The translations under genes and the position numbers were made by a program. From Caryophanales bacterium UBA7476 (GTDB lineage: Bacteria > Bacillota_I > Bacilli_A > RF39 > UBA660), in NCBI GenBank assembly GCA_002477275.1, contig DLOU01000003.1, positions 53,872 through 74,222 on the forward strand: a stretch of 20,351 nt of DNA. Direction: 5' to 3'. Under the pieces are notes generated by a model. That model was not told the DNA's origin. It saw only the letters and a list, made by a program, of their open reading frames with translations, and did no database searches. Of the stretch, positions 1 to 7,741 are shown piece by piece (the first letter of the stretch is position 1; each line of letters opens with the position of its first letter).

Positions 1-482
1 AATGCGCATCCCATATTTATTTTTGTAAAAATAGTTATACTTAATAAAAAACCAATTATATAATCTTTATATTTATTATTTCCTCTATCTGCATAATAAA
101 TTATATAAAATAATAACAATGTAAATGTATTATATTTTGCTACAAGTACAATGAAGAAGACTGATATAGTGAGTAATGACATGGTATTATTATTATGTTT
201 TTTTATAATTAAATAAATTATTACTACAATTATTGAATTAACTATATCAAATACTAAAAAGTTTTTCCCAAATAGTTTTAATAAAAATGCCATAAGTGTT
301 GGATATACTGGTCCAACAACTATATTAAAATCTTTATATATTTTAAGACCATTTGCTATGCTATAACAATGGGTAAAGTCTATTATATGGTCATATGTAC
401 CATAAAAAAATGAATTATATATAAATATCATAAAAAAAACAACTAAGCATTCAATTATAGTTAGTACTTTATCTTTCTTCAT
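1..482 (-). CDS. GT-C-like integral membrane glycosyltransferase, C-terminus cut by window edge
   Basis: An open frame of about 160 codons runs from an ATG at 482 to the left edge without a stop, so only the N-terminal part is seen. An AGAGGAG ribosome site lies just upstream. The protein begins with a membrane segment (about residues 8-27), followed by an outside loop with acidic D35 in the context DFTHCYSIANGL, then GPVYPTLMAFLLKLFG leading into further membrane segments. This first-loop acidic residue and the GP...FG element after it are typical of lipid-linked-sugar (GT-C, PMT/ArnT-like) transferases, which move sugars from polyprenyl carriers on the outer membrane face. The family call is inferred from pattern only; another polytopic membrane protein is possible. 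It lies downstream of the cadA terminator and may belong to the surface-glycan functions found from 3724 to 10157. Confidence 0.55.
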   Translation of the reverse strand, partial: MKKDKVLTIIECLVVFFMIFIYNSFFYGTYDHIIDFTHCYSIANGLKIYKDFNIVVGPVYPTLMAFLLKLFGKNFLVFDIVNSIIVVIIYLIIKKHNNNTMSLLTISVFFIVLVAKYNTFTLLLFYIIYYADRGNNKYKDYIIGFLLSITIFTKINMGCA

Positions 483-531
483 ATTTTACTCCTCTATTTA
501 ATGATATCATACATATTTTTTTTGTAAAAGA

Positions 532-568
532 AAAAGGTATGAAAACAATTTAATTTTTCTTACCTTTT
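532..568 (-). terminator. Intrinsic terminator of cadA
   Basis: Read on the minus strand, AAAAGGTA pairs with TACCTTTT, and inside these arms GAAAA pairs with TTTTC. The hairpin is followed by TTTTTCTTTT. Its upstream arm contains the last codons of the metal ATPase, so the stop codon lies inside the stem-loop. Confidence 0.7.
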
Positions 569-2601
569 AATATTCTTAATGTGTTAAGTATTGCAATTAA
601 TGTCACACCTACATCTGCAAACACTGCTTGCCACATTGTTGATATTCCAAATATACTTAGTGTTAAAATTAATACTTTAATAGTAAAAGCAAGAATCAAG
701 TTTTCGTTTATAATGATATCTGTTTTCTTACTAATATCTATTCCCTTTTTTATCTTCGAAATATCATCATTCATAATTACAACATCACTTGCTTCTATTG
801 CAGCACTTGTTCCTTTTAATCCCATTGAAATGCCTACGTCACTTACTTTTAAAACCAAGGCATCATTTATTCCGTCACCTACAAAAGATACAATTCTATT
901 TTCCTTTTTTAAGCTATTTATCTCATTATATTTATCTTGTGGTAACATCTCATATTTAACATTATCTATACTAACTTTTTTTGCTACTTTTTCCGCCACT
1001 TCCTTTTTATCTCCACTAAACATATAAATACTAATATCATTTTTCTTTAAACTATTAACTATGTCTTTTGTATTACTTTTAATTTCATCTTCAAGTTCAA
1101 TATATCCAACTACATTATCTTCTATACTTAAATATATATATGTATTTTCTTTTTCTTCTTCATTATACTTAGTAAACTTTTTACTTCCCACTTTGTACTT
1201 TTTATCATTATATTCATATGTTATCCCTTTTCCTGTATATTCTTTTAAATTATTTATTTTTATCTTTTTTTCTTTTTTATAATCTAATATTGTCTTAGCT
1301 ATTGGATGTACAGAATAAATTTCAGCATTATATATGTATTTAAAAATATCATTTTCATTATATTTATTATCAAGGCTAATTATTTTTTTTACTTTAAAGT
1401 TTCCTGTTGTAATAGTCCCTGTTTTATCAAAGCAAATTGTATCTATTTTTCTTAAATAATCTAGTACATCGCTTCCTTTTATTAAAACTCCTTCTTTACT
1501 TGATTTACCAATTCCTGAATAATATGCAAGTGGAACACTTATTGCTATAGCACAAGGACATGATATTACTAAGAAAGTTAAAGCTCTATATATGCTTTCT
1601 TTGTATGAAAGATCAGTTATTATTGGTAATAAAGTTCCTACCAATATTGATAGTATAAATACCGTAGGTGTGTAAACCTTTGCCCATTTACTTACACGTG
1701 TTTCTTTTTTTGCTTTTTTGTCAGTTGCTTCTTCTATTAAGTTAATAATTTTAGATACATTACTATCCTTATATTCTTTAAGGGCCTTTATTTCTATAAC
1801 TCCTTCTAAATTAATACTTCCGGAAGAAACTTCATCACCTTTTTCCACTTCTTTTGGTTTACTTTCCCCATTTAGTGATTGTAAATCAAGACTAGTTTCT
1901 CCTTTTACTATTATTCCATCTACAGCTATCTTCTCCCCTTTTCTAACAACTAATATATCTCCTACTTTTATTTTGCTGCTTTCTATTTCTATTATATTAT
2001 TATCTTTTTTGATATTAGCCTTTTCCACTTTTATATCCATTAATTCGCTAATGTTTTTTCTACTTTTATATACCGCTTTTTCTTCTAAAATTTTACCTAT
2101 AGTATAAAGAATAATTACCATTAATCCTTCCATTTTTTTGTCAACAAAGTATGCACCTATACATGATATTACTATAAGAAAATTTTCATTCATTATCTTT
2201 TGTGATAAACTTTTCATTGCTTTTATAAATGTTTTTTCTAATAATACAATGTAAGCTATTATAATAATTATTTCATTAATTACTTTATTTTTTATTATTA
2301 GCGATATTAGTATTAATGCTATACCTATTATTAAGTTAATTAAATATTTACTTTTGTTTTTTTCTTCTTTTTCACTTACTGTTACTCCATCTTCAATTTT
2401 TTCTATCTTTTTATTCAAGTAATCTGTAATATTATCAATTTCACTGTTTAAAGATATAGTCGACTTTGAAAAATTTATTATAACATTTTCTAGTTTTTCA
2501 TCTTTGTTAAGATTTTCTTCTATTATTCTTGCACAATTAGCACAATCCAAATTATTAATTTTTAATTTATAATTCTTCAATATGTTCACATCCAATCTCA
2601 A
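550..2601 (-). CDS. cadA: Heavy-metal P1B-type ATPase (Zn/Cd/Pb exporter, CadA/ZntA family)
   Basis: Membrane pump that uses ATP to export divalent soft metals, probably Zn(II), Cd(II) or Pb(II). In order: an N-terminal HMA metal-binding domain with C20-x2-C23 in LDCANCA; paired membrane segments from about 87 to 170; an actuator motif NGES (244-247, usually TGES); the membrane ion-site motif C348-P-C350; the phosphorylated aspartate D392 in DKTGT; the P1B-specific H432-P433; the GDGIND hinge at 575-580; and D663-x-G near the last membrane segment, typical of the Zn/Cd subgroup rather than Cu pumps. At 683 residues it is of normal length. The start is uncertain. The longest frame uses TTG at 2601 and overlaps the repressor gene by 35 bases; GTG at 2589 or TTG at 2580 are also possible, and the latter fits the usual short lead before the HMA domain. 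Translation is probably coupled to the upstream arsR-type gene. Confidence 0.92.
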   Translation of the reverse strand: MRLDVNILKNYKLKINNLDCANCARIIEENLNKDEKLENVIINFSKSTISLNSEIDNITDYLNKKIEKIEDGVTVSEKEEKNKSKYLINLIIGIALILISLIIKNKVINEIIIIIAYIVLLEKTFIKAMKSLSQKIMNENFLIVISCIGAYFVDKKMEGLMVIILYTIGKILEEKAVYKSRKNISELMDIKVEKANIKKDNNIIEIESSKIKVGDILVVRKGEKIAVDGIIVKGETSLDLQSLNGESKPKEVEKGDEVSSGSINLEGVIEIKALKEYKDSNVSKIINLIEEATDKKAKKETRVSKWAKVYTPTVFILSILVGTLLPIITDLSYKESIYRALTFLVISCPCAIAISVPLAYYSGIGKSSKEGVLIKGSDVLDYLRKIDTICFDKTGTITTGNFKVKKIISLDNKYNENDIFKYIYNAEIYSVHPIAKTILDYKKEKKIKINNLKEYTGKGITYEYNDKKYKVGSKKFTKYNEEEKENTYIYLSIEDNVVGYIELEDEIKSNTKDIVNSLKKNDISIYMFSGDKKEVAEKVAKKVSIDNVKYEMLPQDKYNEINSLKKENRIVSFVGDGINDALVLKVSDVGISMGLKGTSAAIEASDVVIMNDDISKIKKGIDISKKTDIIINENLILAFTIKVLILTLSIFGISTMWQAVFADVGVTLIAILNTLRILKGKKN

Positions 2602-2905
2602 AAATCTTTCTTACATGTTCATCTTTTAAACTATAATAAATTATTTTACCTTCTCTTCTTGTTTTCACTAATTTCATCTGTTTCAATATTTGCAATTGAT
2701 GCGATATTGCTGAAGGAGTAAAATTTGTAATATAACTTATTTCACTTACACACAATTCACTTTCAAGAAGGCAGTTAATTATTTTAATTCTACTACTATC
2801 TCCAAACACCTTAAATAATTCACTCATATCTACTAATAATTCATCATCTTTTAAATTTTTCTTTACTCTTAATGACTTGTCTTCGTCTATTATATTTTTA
2901 TCCAT
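2567..2905 (-). CDS. ArsR/SmtB-family metal-sensing repressor (CadC/CzrA-like)
   Basis: A 112-residue winged-helix repressor that should release DNA when metal is bound and so induce the ATPase gene it overlaps. The helix-turn-helix lies around residues 50-78 (SEISYITNFTPSAISHQLQILK). The C-terminal helix carries D95-x-H97 and H108-x2-E111 with ten residues between the histidines, which is exactly the alpha-5 zinc-site spacing of SmtB/CzrA-type sensors. The alpha-3 site of CadC (normally ELCVCD) is only partly kept: ELCVSE, with C52 but not the second cysteine. That favours zinc sensing over the thiol-rich Cd/Pb site; this ligand inference is mine. The ATG is preceded by AAAGGAT at good spacing. 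An SmtB-like inverted repeat lies just upstream. Confidence 0.9.
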   Translation of the reverse strand: MDKNIIDEDKSLRVKKNLKDDELLVDMSELFKVFGDSSRIKIINCLLESELCVSEISYITNFTPSAISHQLQILKQMKLVKTRREGKIIYYSLKDEHVRKIFEIGCEHIEEL

Positions 2906-2922
2906 ATTATTATCCTTTCATT

Positions 2923-2936
2923 TGAATAATTGTTCA
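2923..2936 (-). promoter_or_regulatory. Probable ArsR/SmtB-type operator
   Basis: On the minus strand TGAACAATTATTCA is an inverted repeat (TGAA-N6-TTCA). It closely resembles the SmtB operator core as I recall it (TGAACAGTTATTCA). It lies 9 bases downstream of a TATAAT box, about where transcription should start, so bound repressor would block the promoter of the arsR-cadA pair. Confidence 0.65.
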
Positions 2937-2945
2937 TATGTTTAT

Positions 2946-2951
2946 ATTATA
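2946..2951 (-). promoter_or_regulatory. -10 box of the arsR-cadA promoter
   Basis: TATAAT on the minus strand, 41 bases upstream of the repressor start codon. No good -35 box is seen at 16-18 bases upstream. A perfect ATCATATGAT palindrome sits directly upstream, at 2951-2960. Confidence 0.6.
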
Positions 2952-2963
2952 TCATATGATTTC

Positions 2964-2990
2964 AAAAAAAAATAGAGATATTCTCTATTT
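2964..2990 (-). terminator. Intrinsic terminator of the unknown membrane-anchored gene
   Basis: Minus-strand AAATAGAGA pairs with TCTCTATTT across a three-base loop, followed by a run of T. The TAG stop codon of the gene (2985-2987) lies inside the stem. Confidence 0.85.
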
Positions 2991-3659
2991 AATTTTTTTT
3001 ATTAATTCATTATAAGTATTCATTAAATCATTGGAATAAAATCCTATTTTTCCTTCACTTATTGTCCATGAAGATGCATTATTCTTTAATAAATTTAAAA
3101 CCTCTAAATCCGTTTTTAATATATTTTCATACTTATTATTTAAATCATCAATTGATTTTTTATTTTTCTCTAAATCATCGTCGTTGAACATGTACTCTTT
3201 GTATAAGTCTATATACTTCTTGCTTGTATTCTTATTTTCAATATATTTAAGAATTTCTTCTTTTTCATTTAAAGCATATAACTTTTTTATTTCTTCAGAT
3301 AATTCTTTTTCTTTGTTGTTAACAAGTGTAATTGAATTATTTAATTCTTTTCCATCTTTTTCTATACTACTAACAGATAAAATGTTTTTTAAATTTTTAT
3401 CATTCATAATATTATTAATTTTATCTAGTATTTCTGAATAATCACTTGTATATTCTTTTATTGCAAGTTCTACTTTTTTATATTCAAAATATGTACTTGT
3501 ACTATCAGTACTACTACTATTTTTCTTATTCTCTTTAATATATTTTACTTCTTTATCAAGAGTCTTTTTATTATATAGATTTAATCCTAATAATACTATT
3601 GTTGAGACTAAAATAATTGTCATCACTATATATATAATTGTTCCAGCTCTTTTTTTCAT
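2985..3659 (-). CDS. Unrecognised membrane-anchored protein with extracytoplasmic helical domain
   Basis: I do not recognise this family. The 224-residue protein has a positively charged N-terminus (MKKR) and one membrane segment at about 7-26, then a Ser/Thr-rich linker (NSSSTDSTST, about residues 47-56). The rest is a lysine- and glutamate-rich stretch of predicted helices and probable coiled coil, with no cysteines. Charge distribution suggests the C-terminal part lies outside the cell. The ATG is preceded by AGAGGTGAT, and a TTGATA-17-TATTAT promoter stands directly upstream. With its own promoter and terminator it is a one-gene unit between the glycan operon and the metal-resistance pair. 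The anchored, helix-rich layout would fit a cell-envelope role, but nothing in the sequence names one. Confidence 0.8.
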   Translation of the reverse strand: MKKRAGTIIYIVMTIILVSTIVLLGLNLYNKKTLDKEVKYIKENKKNSSSTDSTSTYFEYKKVELAIKEYTSDYSEILDKINNIMNDKNLKNILSVSSIEKDGKELNNSITLVNNKEKELSEEIKKLYALNEKEEILKYIENKNTSKKYIDLYKEYMFNDDDLEKNKKSIDDLNNKYENILKTDLEVLNLLKNNASSWTISEGKIGFYSNDLMNTYNELIKKIK

Positions 3660-3677
3660 TAAATATCACCTCTTTAG

Positions 3678-3706
3678 ATAATATCATATCAGTATAATTT
3701 TATCAA
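3678..3706 (-). promoter_or_regulatory. Promoter of the unknown membrane-anchored gene
   Basis: TTGATA (3706-3701), a 17-base spacer and TATTAT (3683-3678) on the minus strand, close to sigma-70/SigA consensus and 18 bases upstream of the start codon. Confidence 0.7.
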
Positions 3707-3710
3707 ATTA

Positions 3711-3754
3711 AAAAAAGGCATTATTAATTTTTAATTCTTTTTCGTGCCTTTTTT
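3711..3754 (-). terminator. Intrinsic terminator of the glycan operon
   Basis: Minus-strand AAAAAAGGCA (3754-3745) pairs with TGCCTTTTTT (3720-3711), with more T after it. The 24-base loop carries the final codons and the TAA stop of the polymerase/ligase gene. It ends the six-gene transcript from 10157. Confidence 0.8.
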
Positions 3755-5058
3755 GTTACCAATTCATCATCATATGAATTTATTGCCATACCTAAGATTA
3801 TTATAAAATATGGTGTAACATAATAAATTGTAATTCCAAACATTGAAGAAATAAAATGATCTATTAAAACAAATAATGCTAGGTTCTTTATATGATCATT
3901 TACTTTGATTCTTTTTAATCCTTTTATCATTATAATAATAAGTCCACTTATGTATAATAACATTCCTGGATATCCTACTGTTGCAGCTAAGTTTAATATT
4001 AGATTATGTGGAGTATCTATTGGAATATTATCTTTTTCATATTGAGCACCTAAATTATCTAAACCGTATCCAACAATTGGTTTTCTAAGTGAGTATTTAA
4101 ATGCATAAATCCATAATTTACCTCTATAGTTTCCAACATATGAAATATAATTATTGTCATCACCTAATTCAAATTTACTATACTTTCTTTCATTATTAAT
4201 TATTTTAAAATCATATAATAATTGACTAAAATTCTCAGCTACTACCATTTCTCCATTATATTCTGTTTTAACTGATAAAATAACAAATATTAATATTAAT
4301 AAAATATATTTAATTTTGACTTCTTTTTTTACCGCATAAACACTTAAAAATATTAGTGTTCCCAGTACTGCTATATATGTTCCAAAAGTATTATTAATTA
4401 TTAATATATATGTAAAGAATGAAAAAACTAAATAATCTAATATTTTCATAAAAATGTTTTTATCATGGAAAAATAGAAATATCACTATTATTACTGAATA
4501 TGATATAAAATATCCATAATGATTTATATTATAGAAAATACCTGATATATCATTTGTGGGTAACAGCTTTCCATTTATATTAACATTATATAAGCATAGC
4601 ATTCCAATTATTAAAGCAATAAATGTGAATATTCTGAAATAAAATATTCTATTTTTATCATTAAGCGAATAACCTAAACAAGCAAATGAAATATATGTTA
4701 AAAATTCAAGCAAACCATTATATCTATATTCAATTCCATATAATGAATTTCTTACACTTGATGAAAAACTAGTAGATAAGTAACACCAAAAAAGAAAACC
4801 CAGAAATATAAATATTGTTTTCTTTTTTAATAAAGTTTTGAATTTATTTCTATCTACTATCATATTTATTATGAAAATTATAAAAACAATTATACTGAAT
4901 ATAAAACAAAATCTAGTTCTTGCATCTGTAATTTCAGAATATACATAATCTTTTACTTGGCTTTTCATTATTACTATTATAGGTATATATACTAAAAAAA
5001 CTAATGAATTTATTACATATATTAATTGAAAAATATTTTCTTTATTAAATCTTTTCAT
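3724..5058 (-). CDS. O-antigen ligase / Wzy polymerase-like membrane protein
   Basis: A 444-residue polytopic protein with roughly ten to twelve membrane segments, the last gene of the glycan operon. Members of the O-antigen ligase/Wzy superfamily join lipid-linked oligosaccharide repeats to each other or to an acceptor on the outer membrane face. The typical large extracytoplasmic loop lies at about 262-350 and contains GNYRGKLWIYAF, equivalent to the family's GR...W element, followed by P327-x2-GYG and then the hallmark H351-N352 in DTPHNLILNLAATVGYPG. Sequence alone cannot separate polymerase from ligase; in a Gram-positive setting either a capsule/EPS polymerase or a ligase of teichuronic-like polymer is possible. 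Its ATG lies inside the end of the preceding glycosyltransferase gene (14-base overlap) without a strong ribosome site, suggesting coupled translation. Confidence 0.8.
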   Translation of the reverse strand: MKRFNKENIFQLIYVINSLVFLVYIPIIVIMKSQVKDYVYSEITDARTRFCFIFSIIVFIIFIINMIVDRNKFKTLLKKKTIFIFLGFLFWCYLSTSFSSSVRNSLYGIEYRYNGLLEFLTYISFACLGYSLNDKNRIFYFRIFTFIALIIGMLCLYNVNINGKLLPTNDISGIFYNINHYGYFISYSVIIVIFLFFHDKNIFMKILDYLVFSFFTYILIINNTFGTYIAVLGTLIFLSVYAVKKEVKIKYILLILIFVILSVKTEYNGEMVVAENFSQLLYDFKIINNERKYSKFELGDDNNYISYVGNYRGKLWIYAFKYSLRKPIVGYGLDNLGAQYEKDNIPIDTPHNLILNLAATVGYPGMLLYISGLIIIMIKGLKRIKVNDHIKNLALFVLIDHFISSMFGITIYYVTPYFIIILGMAINSYDDELVTKKARKRIKN

Positions 5059-6052
5059 GCTTTATTACCAAATAATACACCTTTCTAATCTTTTTATAAA
5101 TAAATGTTATTATAGGATTAAACGGAATTATCATATAATATAGACTTACACTAGTTTTTAATAATACTTTCTTTAAATAGCTTAATTTAGAAAAAATATA
5201 TATATCTTCATATATATTCAACTTTTTTAATTCTTTTATATAAATTCTTTTTGCTTTTCCATTCATATGCATTCCTTCATATAAAAGTCCACTAGCATAA
5301 TATCCAATATAAAAATCCCTTAATTCTTTGTCTTTAATATTGTTATTGAAAAAAATCTTTAAGTTATCATAATTGTATAAAATACTCTTTATTCTTAGCA
5401 TTTGCTTTTCTTGATTTCTTGATCTTATGATACTATTTTCCGTTTGAACATAATAATAACCATAGTAATTTGTTACAACTATTTTTTTTGCTTTCAAAAT
5501 TGCTATTGTTGTTAAGTACACATCCTCGTGAACTAATCCTTTTGGATATTTTAAGTTATTTTTTTTAAATAATTCTGTCTTATATACATATCCCCAAGGT
5601 ACTAAAAATAATGAATTGTTTTTTATGAAGTTAACTAGTGTTTCTTTTCCGTTTTGCTTTTTAACTAATCCTTTTTCATCATTTCTTTTTATCTTATCTT
5701 TTTCCGCTATATAATTATTAAAAGATAAAATATCATAATCTTTATATTTTTCACATTCTTCTAATAGATTTTCACTAATATAGTCATCGCTATCTACAAA
5801 TAGAAAAAACTTTGTTTTTACTTTACTAATAGCAAAATTTCTAGTATCACTAACTCCTGTATTCTCTTTAAAGTAAATTTTTACATTTTTATATTTCTTA
5901 TATTTATTAATAATTTTTCGACTCTTATCTGTAGAACCATCATCTACTATTATTAATTCATAATTCTTATAGGTTTGATTAATTATTGAATTTAAACATT
6001 TTTCTATTTCTTTTTCTTTGTTATAATTAACTACTAAAACTGTATATTTCAT
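5045..6052 (-). CDS. Family-2 glycosyltransferase
   Basis: A 335-residue GT2 (GT-A fold) enzyme that should transfer a sugar from a nucleotide donor to a growing lipid-linked glycan on the cytoplasmic face. The N-terminal strand TVLVVNYNKEKEIEKCLNSI is followed by nucleotide-binding D37-D38 in VDDGSTD, then the metal-binding VDSDD (86-90), and later VHEDVYLT, whose ED pair is the usual catalytic-base region. The C-terminal 100 or so residues are basic with a hydrophobic stretch (SLYYMIIPFNPIITFIYKK), suggesting membrane association. The start overlaps the previous gene by ATGA, with AAAGGAT as ribosome site. The sugar is not predictable. Confidence 0.92.
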   Translation of the reverse strand: MKYTVLVVNYNKEKEIEKCLNSIINQTYKNYELIIVDDGSTDKSRKIINKYKKYKNVKIYFKENTGVSDTRNFAISKVKTKFFLFVDSDDYISENLLEECEKYKDYDILSFNNYIAEKDKIKRNDEKGLVKKQNGKETLVNFIKNNSLFLVPWGYVYKTELFKKNNLKYPKGLVHEDVYLTTIAILKAKKIVVTNYYGYYYVQTENSIIRSRNQEKQMLRIKSILYNYDNLKIFFNNNIKDKELRDFYIGYYASGLLYEGMHMNGKAKRIYIKELKKLNIYEDIYIFSKLSYLKKVLLKTSVSLYYMIIPFNPIITFIYKKIRKVYYLVIKHEKI

Positions 6053-6933
6053 ATTATCCTTTTAATACAAATAATTAGTTTAGAAAAATGTTTGTATAAT
6101 TTTAATTTGACTTTTTGGATAAATCCAAATTCTTCATAATCTATATCCATTTTTGGCGGATTTAAATCTTTTACTATTTTTTCAAATTCATATTTTTTCT
6201 TTAAATATCTATATTTTATTTCTAATACTTTTTCAGGACATTTTTTCTCATAAATTTTTTTTAGGGCTACCCAACTAAATAATACTGATGTTGTACTTCC
6301 ATCATATTTATTTGTTATTTGATCTTCATTTTTTCTATAATAATATTTTTTATTGAAATCTATTTTTATGTTTTTAGAGTATTTTAAATATGTTGCTGTA
6401 AATAAAGTATCTTCTCCCATATTTAGTTTAGTTGAAAAAAATATTTTATTATTAATTATTGTATCTCTCAAAAACATCTTATTCCAAACATATCCACCAT
6501 ATTTTCTATCTAATATATATTTATATGCCTCTTTTTGATTTATAAAAATTGTTTCTTTATTATTTGTGTACATTTTATTCTTCTTAGTAAACTGGCACAT
6601 TGCAATATCAACACTTTTTTCAAAATTATTTAGTAGTGATTCTATAAAATCGTTTGAAACTTCATCATCAGCATCAACAAAAGTAATATATTTTCCTTTT
6701 GATTTTTCTATTCCTATATTTCTTGCGTTACTTACTCCAAAATGTTTTGTATGAACGAATTTTATTCTATTATCATCATAATTCATAACAATTGATCTTG
6801 TTTTATCATTTGATCCATCATCTACAACAATTAAAATAAAGTTAGAATATGTTTGTTTCAGTATACTATCAATACATCTTTCTATATATTTTTCCCCATT
6901 ATAAACTGGTAAAATTATTGTAACCAAATCCAT
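6049..6933 (-). CDS. Family-2 glycosyltransferase
   Basis: GT2 enzyme of about 294 residues in the glycan operon. It shows VTIILPVYNGEKYIERCIDSIL at the N-terminus, VDDGSND for the nucleotide, ARNIGIEKSKGKYITFVDADD with the metal-binding DADD, and GEDTLF as the catalytic-base region. The short C-terminal tail is basic with a final hydrophobic stretch. A longer frame begins at a GTG at 6942, but the ATG at 6933 is preferred because GAGGTGA stands five bases before it. That ribosome site overlaps the TGA stop of the preceding gene, so the two are tightly coupled. It is a distant relative of the next gene downstream rather than a recent copy. Confidence 0.92.
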   Translation of the reverse strand: MDLVTIILPVYNGEKYIERCIDSILKQTYSNFILIVVDDGSNDKTRSIVMNYDDNRIKFVHTKHFGVSNARNIGIEKSKGKYITFVDADDEVSNDFIESLLNNFEKSVDIAMCQFTKKNKMYTNNKETIFINQKEAYKYILDRKYGGYVWNKMFLRDTIINNKIFFSTKLNMGEDTLFTATYLKYSKNIKIDFNKKYYYRKNEDQITNKYDGSTTSVLFSWVALKKIYEKKCPEKVLEIKYRYLKKKYEFEKIVKDLNPPKMDIDYEEFGFIQKVKLKLYKHFSKLIICIKRII

Positions 6934-6943
6934 AACATTCACC

Positions 6944-7741
6944 TCATTTTCTTAAAAAGATATTATATATTATTTTCCTTAGACCATTTGGTAATAGTGA
7001 TATAATTACTCTTTCTGATAAATTAGTAATATACTCTGTATAACTAATAAATCCATCATTATATAAATCTTTTTCAAATTTATATATATGTTTAATATAA
7101 TTTAATCCGCCTCTTCTTTTTATGTGTTTATTTCCACTTCTTGCTTTTATTATTATATCATCAATATTTTTTACATTATACCCTTTTCCTAATACTTTTG
7201 TCCATAGATAATAATCTTCAAAATAATCCTCGCTTGGGTATCCTCCTAGTTTTAATATAATATCCTTTCTATACATTACACTCATATGATTAAACGGATT
7301 TCTTTTTTTTGAAAAACTATATATTTCTTTTTTATTAGTTGGTACTATTCTTTTTTTTCTTAAACCTTTATTATCGAATTCTATAATTTGTCCACCTGCT
7401 AAAACTAATTTTTTATCTTTTGAAAATTCTCTTAATAAAAGTTCAAATCGATTTTTCATGCATATATCATCTGAATCCATTCTTGCAACTAGATTATATT
7501 TGCATTTTGTCAATCCTATATTAAGACCATTAGTTAATCCAACTTTTTCTTTTAGTTCTACTCTTTCGACTTTATACTTTTCTAATATATCCGTTAACTC
7601 TTTTCTTAATGGCCCATCTTGTACTACTACAACTTGATTAGGTTTTATTGTTTGATCAAATATACTATCCAGGCAACTATTTAAATTTGATGCATCCTCT
7701 TTATCATATACACACATTAATAAGGAAAATTTTCTTTTCAT
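6944..7741 (-). CDS. Family-2 glycosyltransferase, AmsE-like
   Basis: A 265-residue GT2 enzyme. The opening SLLMCVYDKEDASNLNSCLDSI, then VVVQDGP in place of the commoner DDGS, GLTNGLNIGL and ARMDSDD are the pattern of the AmsE (amylovoran-biosynthesis) type branch of GT2. Later FNHMSVMYRKDII, LGGYP and EDYYLW complete the family signature, with ED as the catalytic region. The enzyme should work on the cytoplasmic face on a lipid-linked acceptor. It follows the second radical SAM gene with a four-base ATGA overlap, and AAGGAAAA serves as ribosome site. The sugar donor is unknown. Confidence 0.9.
   Translation of the reverse strand: MKRKFSLLMCVYDKEDASNLNSCLDSIFDQTIKPNQVVVVQDGPLRKELTDILEKYKVERVELKEKVGLTNGLNIGLTKCKYNLVARMDSDDICMKNRFELLLREFSKDKKLVLAGGQIIEFDNKGLRKKRIVPTNKKEIYSFSKKRNPFNHMSVMYRKDIILKLGGYPSEDYFEDYYLWTKVLGKGYNVKNIDDIIIKARSGNKHIKRRGGLNYIKHIYKFEKDLYNDGFISYTEYITNLSERVIISLLPNGLRKIIYNIFLRK

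Noticed and set aside
581..1027. Long plus-strand frames opposite cadA (also 1718-2107) and opposite other minus-strand genes
   Set aside because: They lie wholly antisense to well-supported genes, lack ribosome sites and consist of low-complexity hydrophobic residues expected from reversed AT-rich codons.
2951..2960. ATCATATGAT palindrome as a second repressor operator
   Set aside because: It is short, made of common AT-rich letters and differs from the TGAA-N6-TTCA core; not enough to call a site.
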